Assembly: GCA_030429545.1 (NCBI GenBank)
Contig: JAUIFF010000003.1
Span: 62,001-126,000, forward strand
Direction of reading: 5' to 3'
DNA length: 64,000 bases
Origin: Polyangia bacterium
GTDB lineage: Bacteria; Myxococcota_A; Polyangia; Nannocystales; Nannocystaceae
In this document: positions 1 to 7,370 of the stretch, piece after piece
How the letters are laid out: every line of letters begins with the position of its first letter
Position numbering within the stretch: the stretch's first letter is position 1
The notes under the pieces: generated by a model
Seen by the model: only the letters and a program-made list of their open reading frames with translations
Database searches by the model: none
Told to the model about the DNA's origin: nothing
Translations under genes and position numbers: made by a program

Positions 1-1
1 G

Positions 2-478
2 GTCGACAGCAATGGGACGCCGGTCCACGTTTCGTTGTATCATCAACAAGCCCAGGCGATTCCCCAGGCAGTCCGCGACCAGCAGACCAAGCACTACCCC
101 GGTAGCACGGCTCGCGAATACGAAACTGAAAAGACCGTGGCCGAGGGCGAGGTGTTTGAGGTCGAGGTCGAAACCGCCGAGGGTGAGCACTGCGAGTACA
201 GTGCCAAAGCGGATGGCACGCTGGTGTATACCGAGTGCCAGTTGCCCGCGGACAAACTCCCCCCTCCGGTGGCAAACACTGTCAAAACAACGCTCCCCTC
301 GGGAAAAATTGAAGAAGCCGAAGTCGTGCGTCGCGTGGGTGGGCCCGAGACCTACGAAGTCGAGGTTGTCGATGGCGAGCGAAAACACAAGCTTCGGCTG
401 ACAGCAGATGGCAAAATCAATGCCCACCTGTTGGTGCTTCCAGCCGAGCTTGTGGTCCCGCTTTCACCGGTCGATTAG
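2..478 (+). CDS. PepSY-like domain protein, 5' partial
   Basis: The reading frame is open from the window edge, so the true start and any signal peptide lie outside. The visible 158 residues contain two copies of one pattern: a helix (IPQAV, then PPPVANTV) followed by YPGS/LPSG and alternating Glu/Val strands (VFEVEVET, TYEVEVVD). That helix-plus-hairpin repeat is the usual look of PepSY-like putative beta-lactamase-inhibitor domains, which are normally periplasmic or exported. The protein is acidic and ends TAG. Function is unknown. It could equally be another small alpha/beta repeat protein. It converges on the RRM gene, with a terminator hairpin between them. Confidence 0.6.
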   Translation, partial: VDSNGTPVHVSLYHQQAQAIPQAVRDQQTKHYPGSTAREYETEKTVAEGEVFEVEVETAEGEHCEYSAKADGTLVYTECQLPADKLPPPVANTVKTTLPSGKIEEAEVVRRVGGPETYEVEVVDGERKHKLRLTADGKINAHLLVLPAELVVPLSPVD

Positions 479-536
479 GTTGTACCAGCATATATTTTTT
501 TGTATGCACATGTACTATTGTGGTGCACAATTGAAA

Positions 537-559
537 ACGGCGGGGTTGATCCCCGCCGT
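537..559 (-). terminator. Rho-independent terminator of the RRM gene
   Basis: A 9-bp GC-rich stem (ACGGCGGGG / CCCCGCCGT) with loop TTGAT. Read on the minus strand it follows the stop codon of the RRM gene and is followed by TTTTC. The plus-strand side has no T run, so it mainly serves the minus-strand gene. Confidence 0.75.
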
Positions 560-579
560 GCCAATGGTGTGACGGACTG

Positions 580-1149
580 CTAGTCCCAGTCGTCCCACTG
601 TTTCCAACGGCCTCCGCCGCCTTTTTGAGCGCCCGCACCGGGGCCTCCTCGGCCTCCACCACGACGATCGTTGCGACGGCTTCCCTTGCCGCGGCCACGG
701 CCTCCGCCGCCTCCGCCGCCTCCGCCACGGCGATCATCGCTGTAGCCTCCGCCACCTCCACGGAAGCCACCGCCTCCGCCTCCGCCTCGGGGACCATCGG
801 AGAAGCCACGGCCTCCGCCGCCTCCTCCACCGAATCCACCCGGACGACCGCCGCCACCAGGGCCGCCTCCGCCAGGACGAGGACCACGCGGGGGACCTCG
901 ACGGGGACTACGCTCAACGGCTTCGTTGCAACGAATGTGTCGCCCATCGAGCTCCGAACCATTCATCACTCGCATCGCTTCTTTACCTGCGTCCGCGTCT
1001 GCAAACGTCACAAACCCAAATCCCCGACTACGGCCGGTTTCTCGATCCAGGATGACGACCGCATCGGTCACGCTACCAAACTGCTCGAACGCAGCGCGCA
1101 ACGACGCGTTGTCCGTCGCCCACGCAAGCCCACCAACAAAAAGTTTCAC
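580..1149 (-). CDS. RRM RNA-binding protein with glycine/arginine-rich tail
   Basis: A single RNA-recognition motif fills the first ~80 residues, with RNP2 LFVGGL near the N-terminus and RNP1 RGFGFVTF about 40 residues later. The remaining ~110 residues are almost only Gly with interspersed Arg, Pro, Asp and Phe, an RGG-like tail ending in a WKQWDDWD acidic-aromatic tip. Bacterial proteins of this type (Rbp of cyanobacteria and myxobacteria) are cold- or stress-related single-stranded RNA binders. The GTG start is chosen because GAGG lies 7 nt upstream and the RRM begins directly there (VKLFVGG). An in-frame GTG 30 nt upstream is possible. The start overlaps the stop of a small upstream frame in a GTGA arrangement. 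Confidence 0.88.
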   Translation of the reverse strand: MKLFVGGLAWATDNASLRAAFEQFGSVTDAVVILDRETGRSRGFGFVTFADADAGKEAMRVMNGSELDGRHIRCNEAVERSPRRGPPRGPRPGGGGPGGGGRPGGFGGGGGGGRGFSDGPRGGGGGGGFRGGGGGYSDDRRGGGGGGGGGRGRGKGSRRNDRRGGGRGGPGAGAQKGGGGRWKQWDDWD

Positions 1150-1367
1150 TTTGTCCTCGTTCCAAAATGTCCCGTGCACGGGTGACCAATCCCGCCGGGA
1201 CGATGCATGTTGTCTTCGACGAGCATGCGGGTGGAGAAGTTGTGTCCTTCAACCATGCGGATGAAAACATCATCCCCGCAGCCGTGCATGCTCGCCATGT
1301 CAGTAAGAGAAGTACCAGCGATCTGAGCAGGTGTCGACACAAGCTTTGCCTTGGCGCGTAGCCTCAC
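1146..1367 (-). CDS. possible small upstream ORF coupled to the RRM gene
   Basis: Up to 73 codons (or 50 from an internal ATG) run through the leader of the RRM gene. The TGA stop overlaps the GTG start of the RRM gene by two bases, a classical translational-coupling geometry. The peptide has no recognisable domain, and I saw no convincing ribosome-binding site for it. The 338 bases between the RRM start and the ABC-F start (1150-1487) hold nothing else that I can support. They are probably leader and promoter sequence for the two divergent genes. The frame may be chance. Confidence 0.2.
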   Translation of the reverse strand: MRLRAKAKLVSTPAQIAGTSLTDMASMHGCGDDVFIRMVEGHNFSTRMLVEDNMHRPGGIGHPCTGHFGTRTK

Positions 1368-1487
1368 GCACTAAACCCGCGACTGGGAGATTCCGCCCGG
1401 GTGTGAGTTGCCGATGTAGACCAGACCGTCATTCGCCGTTGCGCGCGCGTTGACCCAAGGCCCCAGACCCCGGGTAGGCTGCCACTT

Positions 1488-3410
1488 GTGCCGCTCGTCA
1501 GTGCCAAGAACCTCCAGCGCAGCTTCGGTGTTCGGACAATCCTCAATGGAATCGATGTCTCGCTCGAGGCCGGCGAGCGCGTCGGCCTCGTCGGCCGAAA
1601 TGGCTCCGGGAAAAGCACCCTCGCCAAACTCCTGTGTGGCCACGACCAACCCGACGGCGGCGAAGTTGTCCTGCAACGCGGTATCCGGGCGATGTACCTC
1701 GAACAGCAACCCATACTCGAGCCAGGCTTTACCGCCCGCGAAACCGTTTTGAGAGGACTCGGCGAGTGGAGCCAAGCCCACACGCAGTACCTCGAAAGCT
1801 CCGCTGCCCTCGAGCGCGGTGGCGACGCTGCGGTCCTCGACCGGCTCATTCAGCAGCAGGCCGAGGCCGCCGCCGAAGTCGAGCGGCTCGGGGGGTGGGA
1901 ACGGGCACACGAAGCCGAGGCGATCCTCGACAAGCTCGGCGTGGAGGACCCAGATGCGGTTGTGACCCACTTTAGCGGTGGTGAGCGAAGACGTGTCGCC
2001 CTCGCCCGCCTGTTGGTCGCCCGCCCGGATCTCGCGATCCTCGACGAACCGACCAACCACCTCGATGTCGCCGCGATCGAGTGGCTCGAGCAATTCCTGT
2101 GTGAGCAGTACACCGGCACAGTCCTACTGATCACCCACGACCGCTACGTGCTCAACCGCGTGGCAACCCGGACCCTCGAAATCGACCAAGGGACGATCTA
2201 CAGCTACGACGGCGGGTATGAGACCTATTTGGAGGCTCGTGCCGAACGCCTCGCCCACGCCCAGCGAACCGAGCAAAACCGGCAGAATTTTTTGCGCCGT
2301 GAATTGGATTGGCTCCGTCGCCAACCCAAGGCCAGGACCGGCAAACAAAAAGCCAGGATCCAACGGATCCACTCGCAAGTGGCCAACGCCCCTTCTCGCC
2401 GCGACCACGACATCAACCTCGAAGTCTCGGGAGCCCGGCTCGGCAACTCGATCCTCGAGTTGCGCGACGTCGACAAGAGCCTTGGCGACCGCCAACTGAT
2501 AGCAGGCCTGACGCTGTTGCTTCGCAAGGGCGAGCGCATTGGCATTTTGGGGCCCAACGGATGTGGCAAGACAACGCTGCTACGGACGATCACCGGCGAC
2601 TTGGCACCCGATGCTGGCACCGTGCAGCGCGGCAAGAACACAAAGATTGCCTACCTCGACCAAAAGCGGTCGGACCTCGACGACAGCAAAACGGTCTACG
2701 ACAACGTCGCCGATGGGCGCAGCCATATTGAACTGGGCAAGCGGACCCTCGACATTGGCCGCTACCTCGAACGGTTTTTGTTTACGCCCCATGCATATGC
2801 ACAAAAAGTGGGCAGCCTGTCCGGGGGTGAACGGGCCCGGGTTGCCCTCGCCCGCATCCTACGCGACGCGACCAACCTCGTGATCCTCGACGAGCCGACC
2901 AACGACCTCGACACAACCACGCTCGCGGCCGTCGAAGATCTGCTGCAATCGTTTACCGGTTCAGCGCTTGTTGTCACCCACGACCGCTGGTTTTTAGACC
3001 GGGTGGCGACCTCGATCCTCGCGTTTGAGGGCGCCGGAAAAATCGTGCACTACCAAGGAAATTACAGCACCTACCTGCGTCTCAAGGCCAAACAGCCGAA
3101 GTCATCGCCCGCAAAAACGACCCCTCAACCGCGCAAACCCGCCGACCTCACGGACGAGCCCACGGCCAAGCCGCGCAAGCTGACCTACGCTGAAAAAATT
3201 GAGTTAGATGGCCTTATGGACAGGATCTGTGAGGTCGAAGAACAGGTTGCGCAGCTCGAGCAACAACTCGCGTCCCCCGACCTCTACGCCACCAAAGACG
3301 GGGCTGAGCAGGCCCAAAAGCTTGCCGAGCAACGCGACCGTGCCCGCGACCAGGCCGGCCAGCTTACGGCGCGATGGGAGCTGCTAGAAAGCCTCAACGA
3401 CGACTCGTAA
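1488..3410 (+). CDS. uup: Uup-type ABC-F ATPase
   Basis: A soluble duplicated ABC ATPase of the ABC-F family, 640 residues. The first cassette has Walker A GRNGSGKST (36-44), signature SGGER (163-167) and Walker B LAILDEP (182-188). The second has GPNGCGKTT, SGGERARVALA and VILDEPTNDLD. Between them lies the linker with RTGKQKARIQ, as in Uup. The last ~80 residues are a charged coiled-coil C-terminal domain (LTYAEKIELDGL, then EEQVAQLEQQL), which distinguishes Uup from EttA. Uup binds branched DNA and ribosomes and suppresses precise transposon excision. No membrane segment is present, so it is not a transporter. GTG start, beginning at the conserved first beta strand. Confidence 0.9.
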   Translation: MPLVSAKNLQRSFGVRTILNGIDVSLEAGERVGLVGRNGSGKSTLAKLLCGHDQPDGGEVVLQRGIRAMYLEQQPILEPGFTARETVLRGLGEWSQAHTQYLESSAALERGGDAAVLDRLIQQQAEAAAEVERLGGWERAHEAEAILDKLGVEDPDAVVTHFSGGERRRVALARLLVARPDLAILDEPTNHLDVAAIEWLEQFLCEQYTGTVLLITHDRYVLNRVATRTLEIDQGTIYSYDGGYETYLEARAERLAHAQRTEQNRQNFLRRELDWLRRQPKARTGKQKARIQRIHSQVANAPSRRDHDINLEVSGARLGNSILELRDVDKSLGDRQLIAGLTLLLRKGERIGILGPNGCGKTTLLRTITGDLAPDAGTVQRGKNTKIAYLDQKRSDLDDSKTVYDNVADGRSHIELGKRTLDIGRYLERFLFTPHAYAQKVGSLSGGERARVALARILRDATNLVILDEPTNDLDTTTLAAVEDLLQSFTGSALVVTHDRWFLDRVATSILAFEGAGKIVHYQGNYSTYLRLKAKQPKSSPAKTTPQPRKPADLTDEPTAKPRKLTYAEKIELDGLMDRICEVEEQVAQLEQQLASPDLYATKDGAEQAQKLAEQRDRARDQAGQLTARWELLESLNDDS

Positions 3411-3418
3411 CACGTCTG

Positions 3419-3868
3419 TCACGGCGTCGAATCAACCGACGATAGGCCGTAGTAACGCTCGTGCTGTCGTGCCCAACGTTCGACTGAGAACTCGGCAAAG
3501 TCTGCATATACACCCGACTCGCCCTCGATGATCCGCGCCAGGATCCCGGCCGCCAGCGGATGTGTCGACGACGCCAAAAACCGCTTGGTTTCGGTCAGCC
3601 CTCGCCCACACAGCAACTGGACATCGATCGACACCGCGGCATCCATGCTCGCCCGTTTGGCCCGCCAAATCAAAAACACATCGGCGAGCGTGCCAACCAA
3701 AAACAGCTGCACGCAGCAAAGGCGCATGCGTTCGGTGTCTCCGCGGCCCTGGGCCTGCTCTTCTTTTTCGGTCTCGGACAACAGGCACGCGCGCACCTTG
3801 TCGAGGTCTCGACCCGCGGGCCGCAGTCCGTAGGTGGCGAGCCAGGTTGTCTCGCTTACAATTGCCAT
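3419..3868 (-). CDS. hypothetical protein
   Basis: 149 residues with no family I recognise. It contains a hydrophobic stretch (LCCVQLFLVGTLADVFLIW) that could be one membrane helix, preceded by a charged helix rich in Glu, Lys and Arg. The start is placed at ATG because the only earlier start (TTG) would lie beyond the terminator hairpin of the upstream PARP gene. Coding character is supported by high third-position G+C and by an in-frame copy of the TGYANNTRCA motif (GTA-TAT-GCA). It converges with uup, with 8 bases between the stop codons. Confidence 0.55.
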   Translation of the reverse strand: MAIVSETTWLATYGLRPAGRDLDKVRACLLSETEKEEQAQGRGDTERMRLCCVQLFLVGTLADVFLIWRAKRASMDAAVSIDVQLLCGRGLTETKRFLASSTHPLAAGILARIIEGESGVYADFAEFSVERWARQHERYYGLSSVDSTP

Positions 3869-3894
3869 CGCGCCAATCAGTGTACCTACAAAAA

Positions 3895-3917
3895 GGGGTG
3901 GCCACACGGGCCACCCC
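3895..3917 (-). terminator. Rho-independent terminator of the PARP gene
   Basis: A 9-bp stem GGGGTGGCC / GGCCACCCC with a 5-base loop. On the minus strand it lies about 20 bases after the PARP stop and runs straight into TTTTT. This is the clearest intrinsic terminator of the window. It also shows that the downstream minus-strand gene must have its own promoter. Confidence 0.85.
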
Positions 3918-3938
3918 CCTATGCTCAATGTCGGTCGG

Positions 3939-5696
3939 CTAGCGCTTGTGGCCGATTTCCAACAGGTGGGTCAAACGCGATGCCCGCTCGTCGAACGTGA
4001 CAATCTCGTCGTGGCTCAAGCGCGGGTTGCCGAACGCCTGGGCGTAGATGTAGTCGTACCCCTTGGCCGGACGCGGACGGTCCCAGCAGGCAGTCAGGTG
4101 AATCTCGGGCACACCGAGCGAGATTTCCTCGAGGTACATATAACCCCGCCGCCCGGTGTTGGAGGTCCCGTAGTAGGCACCTGACAGGCTGGTGTAGTTC
4201 ATGCTCTTGAGCGCACCGTTGTAGCGCTTGTAGGTCTTGCCGTCCTTGGCCTTGCGGTTTTCACCGGCATCGGGCCAGCACGGCGCATGGTAGATGCCCT
4301 TACCGAAGGCCTTGCCGGTGATATGCACACCCTTTGGCAGGTTTTCAGGCATCAACAGGCCGGACTTTGAGATACCCATGAGGTTCTCGGTTCGGGTGCC
4401 GTGCCAGCCAACAATCCGGCCGGTTGCTCCCTTACGGGCCTCGGTGGCCTTTGCATACTCAAGGAACTTGTCGAGCTTGTTCTTGCGCTCGAGCTTCCAC
4501 ACCTTGAAGACCTTGAGCTTGTTGTAGAAGTTGGAGTTGCGCGGGGACTGGCCCTTGTCGAAGTAGCCGGCAACGCGCTTGAACTCGTCGGAGCCCACCT
4601 CGACCCAATCGAGGTCGCAGCCCAAACCGTCGTACCAGACCTCGACCGGGTGATCGGCCTCGGCTGCCTGTTTGAACACGTCCTTTTGCAAGTGAAGGTC
4701 GCGCAGCAGGGTGAGGAACTTGCGCTGCTCCGCCACCCGCTCCTCGTTGTTGAGCAAAATGGCGTCGATGTCTAACCGCCCGCCCTTGCGCGCATGGTCG
4801 ATGTTACGCGGGATGTTCGACAGGTAGTCGTTGGTCAGATTGATAAACTGATTCTTGGAGGCCTGATTCCTTTTGAGGAGTTTCTCAATGTCGTCGAGAA
4901 TGTCGGCTCCCTTGTCGAGTTGGGTGTCGCTGAGGTTGCCGAGCGGCGAGGCCTTGCTGGCACCCGCGGCCGAGCTCAGGCCTTTGCGCACTGCCGAACC
5001 GGTCGCGTTGTACATCAACTTCAGCAGGCCCTCGACCTCGGGGTGGAACGTCCGCGAGGGCTTGGTCTTTTTCTTCTTCTTCTCGCCTTCGACCTGAACG
5101 CCCTTGGCCTTGGCCTTGGCCCGTTCTTCGGCCTCGCTGCGGATCTCGACCTTGCGATAGCCCTTGGCCATCTTCTTGCGAACCTTCGACTGCAAGATCC
5201 GGCGCGCGCTGTCGACAGTGCCGGCCCACTCGATTTTGGTTTGACCGCGTTGGCCCACACGCCCGTAGTTAAACGTGATGCGAAAGCGGCCCCCGACCTC
5301 TTCGATCCAGGCCTTGTAAAACTTGTTCGAGCCAAACTTGCTGGCGCCGGTACGGGCACCGGTGAGGTCCGTCCAGTTGAGTACCGTCTCCTCGATGATG
5401 CCGTTTTGATCGGCCACCGGAGGGCTGGCAACAACGACCTTTTTGGCTGGCGCCTTTTTGGCAACGGTCTTCTTGGCGGCTTTCTTTGTCGCCTTTTTCG
5501 CGGCCGTCTTTTTGGTCGCCGTCTTTTTGGCCGCGGTCTTTTTGGTCGCGGTCTTTTTGGTCGCCTTTTTTGCGGTCTTCTTTGTGGCTGCCTTCTTCGT
5601 CGTTTTTTTGGCTGCCTTCTTTGTCGTCTTCTTTGCGGCCTTCTTTTTGGTCGCCTTCTTCGTCGTCTTCTTGGTCGTGGTTTTCTTGGTCGCCAT
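3939..5696 (-). CDS. poly(ADP-ribose) polymerase with histone H1-like Lys/Ala tail
   Basis: 585 residues. The first ~90 are almost only Lys, Ala and Thr in KKTTKKA-type repeats, like the H1-type DNA-binding tails of histone-like proteins. A WGR domain follows (FYKAWIEEVGG, NYGRVGQRGQ, ~115-185), then a PARP regulatory helical domain (~210-360) and the ADP-ribosyltransferase domain. The catalytic H-Y-E triad is readable: WHGTRTENL (His), GKGIYHAP followed by NYTSLSGAYY (Tyr), and EIVTFD aligned with the PARP1 EYIVYD Glu. The order WGR-PRD-ART matches bacterial PARPs and the C-terminal half of PARP1. The enzyme should use NAD+ to build ADP-ribose chains, probably on nucleoid-bound targets or itself. 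The single-gene transcript ends at a strong terminator. Confidence 0.92.
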   Translation of the reverse strand: MATKKTTTKKTTKKATKKKAAKKTTKKAAKKTTKKAATKKTAKKATKKTATKKTAAKKTATKKTAAKKATKKAAKKTVAKKAPAKKVVVASPPVADQNGIIEETVLNWTDLTGARTGASKFGSNKFYKAWIEEVGGRFRITFNYGRVGQRGQTKIEWAGTVDSARRILQSKVRKKMAKGYRKVEIRSEAEERAKAKAKGVQVEGEKKKKKTKPSRTFHPEVEGLLKLMYNATGSAVRKGLSSAAGASKASPLGNLSDTQLDKGADILDDIEKLLKRNQASKNQFINLTNDYLSNIPRNIDHARKGGRLDIDAILLNNEERVAEQRKFLTLLRDLHLQKDVFKQAAEADHPVEVWYDGLGCDLDWVEVGSDEFKRVAGYFDKGQSPRNSNFYNKLKVFKVWKLERKNKLDKFLEYAKATEARKGATGRIVGWHGTRTENLMGISKSGLLMPENLPKGVHITGKAFGKGIYHAPCWPDAGENRKAKDGKTYKRYNGALKSMNYTSLSGAYYGTSNTGRRGYMYLEEISLGVPEIHLTACWDRPRPAKGYDYIYAQAFGNPRLSHDEIVTFDERASRLTHLLEIGHKR

Positions 5697-5886
5697 GCTT
5701 CAACCCCTAAAGAACAGACCGCCCGTCGCGGCTCGCGTAGTGTTCACCAAAATCCCGCAGCAGGTCTAGCCCGGATATCCCTGCCGCGAAGATGGTGCTC
5801 ACGGGATTGGCGGTCCATGCCTCTACAACTGTCAGCAAACGCGCGATTATGCACCACGCAAGCTCACACCTCAAACCGGGTGGTCG

Positions 5887-7254
5887 CTAGCCGTCGAGGT
5901 CCTCTGAAATCGGGGCCGTCGCCTGCTCGCGCTGGTCGACGATCTGCGGGCGCTTGGCCAACAGCGACCGGGCCTGGGCGTCAAGCCGGTTGCGCAGCTC
6001 CGCGTCGGGCTTTTCGAGGTAGATCGACTGGCTGGGGAACGCTGCAGATACACCGATCTCCTCGATCCGTTCGAGGATCTTGAGGTTGATCTCCTCGCGG
6101 ATTGCCAGGTAGCGCTCCCAGTTGGTCGTCTCGGTAAAAAAGTAAATCAAGATCCCGAGTGCGCTGTCGCCAAAATCATTGAATTTGACCAGCCAAAACG
6201 ACTGGTCGACATCTGGATGCCCGCGCAGGATGTCTTTGATCCGCTCGAGTGTCTCCCGCATCATCGACGGCGTGGTCGAGTAGGTCACACCAAAGTTGAA
6301 GTAGATCCGGCGCTTGGGCATACGCGAGAAGTTCTCGATGACATCACCCGCGAGCTGGCTGTTGGGGATCGAGACCACGGTTTTCGAGAACGTCCGGACC
6401 TTCGTCGAACGAAGACCGATCTCCTCGACCACCCCCTCGAGTTCCCGGGTTTTGATCCAATCGCCAACGTCGAACGGGCGGTCGGTATAGATCATGAGGG
6501 CGCCAAACCAGTTGGCCAGGGTGTCCTTGGCCGCCAGCGCAAACGCCATGCCGGCAACCCCGAGCCCAGCCAGCAACCCGCCGACGTTAAACCCGAGTTC
6601 CTGGGCCAGGAACACCGCGACCAAAATCACCAGCAGTACGCGAATGATCCGCCCGATCAGTGGGACCAGGTGATTGTCTAAATCCGACTTGGTCCGCTCG
6701 GCGACATTGGCCAACACACTCGTCAAAATCGATGCGCTACGCATCAACGCCCAGCCGATGATCACGATCACCGCCATGCGGTAGAGCGTGATGATGACCC
6801 CTTGCACCCCAAACGGTAGTTGTAGCCACAACGTTCCCAGGTAGAAGCCGAAGGCCGCCACAAACCAGCCGACCGGCGGGTCGAGGGCCTCGACCAGCTC
6901 ATCGTCGAAACGTGTTTTGGTGCGCGAGGACAGCTTGCGAAGCGCCCGCATAAAAATGCCCATCAGCATCTTGCGCAGCCCGTAAAACAGGGCAAACGTC
7001 AAAAGTGCCGCGACATAGCACCAGGCCTCGCGGCCAAATAGCTTGTTGGTGACCAACCATGGTGTTGTATCTGCAACAAAATCGCGGATCGAGTCCGACC
7101 AATTCTCATCGATCGACGGCAACGCAACGAGCTCCACGCCTCCCGTGTCTTCGGGGGGCTCACTTGCCCGCGCGAATTTGGACCCCCAAAGGCCGGCAAT
7201 GAGGGCGAGCGAAGCTGTGAGCGCGAGATAGATACGTCGGGCAGGGTTCGGCAT
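5887..7254 (-). CDS. MscS-family small-conductance mechanosensitive channel
   Basis: 455 residues. A signal-like N-terminus (MPNPARRIYLALTASLALIAG) is followed by a ~60-residue periplasmic stretch and about five membrane helices. The pore-lining helix shows the Ala/Gly pattern of MscS (GGLLAGLGVAGMAFALAAKD, then NWFGALMIYTDRPFDVGDWI). The cytoplasmic beta and alpha/beta domains follow, with the conserved TVVSIPNSQL segment. The family opens on membrane tension to release solutes during hypo-osmotic shock. The ATG with GGAG 6 nt upstream is preferred over a further upstream start. The C-terminal ~40 residues are extra, charged and probably disordered. Confidence 0.9.
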   Translation of the reverse strand: MPNPARRIYLALTASLALIAGLWGSKFARASEPPEDTGGVELVALPSIDENWSDSIRDFVADTTPWLVTNKLFGREAWCYVAALLTFALFYGLRKMLMGIFMRALRKLSSRTKTRFDDELVEALDPPVGWFVAAFGFYLGTLWLQLPFGVQGVIITLYRMAVIVIIGWALMRSASILTSVLANVAERTKSDLDNHLVPLIGRIIRVLLVILVAVFLAQELGFNVGGLLAGLGVAGMAFALAAKDTLANWFGALMIYTDRPFDVGDWIKTRELEGVVEEIGLRSTKVRTFSKTVVSIPNSQLAGDVIENFSRMPKRRIYFNFGVTYSTTPSMMRETLERIKDILRGHPDVDQSFWLVKFNDFGDSALGILIYFFTETTNWERYLAIREEINLKILERIEEIGVSAAFPSQSIYLEKPDAELRNRLDAQARSLLAKRPQIVDQREQATAPISEDLDG

Positions 7255-7370
7255 GGGACTCCAGCGCCTGTGACCTCTACCGAAATCCCCATGGGTGTTC
7301 AACTGGCGCAGCACCAAACAGCCCAATTTTGAGGGATTTGGCGCGTTCTAGGCCTTTACCGGGGCGTGAG

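Noticed and set aside
417..1185. Long overlapping frames on both strands, rich in Ala, Val and Thr
   Set aside because: They are shadows of the Gly-rich tail of the RRM protein, low-complexity in all frames.
4794..6083. 429-codon open frame on the plus strand
   Set aside because: It is antisense to the PARP gene. The Lys/Ala/Thr repeat of the tail opens the opposite strand as well. No domain.
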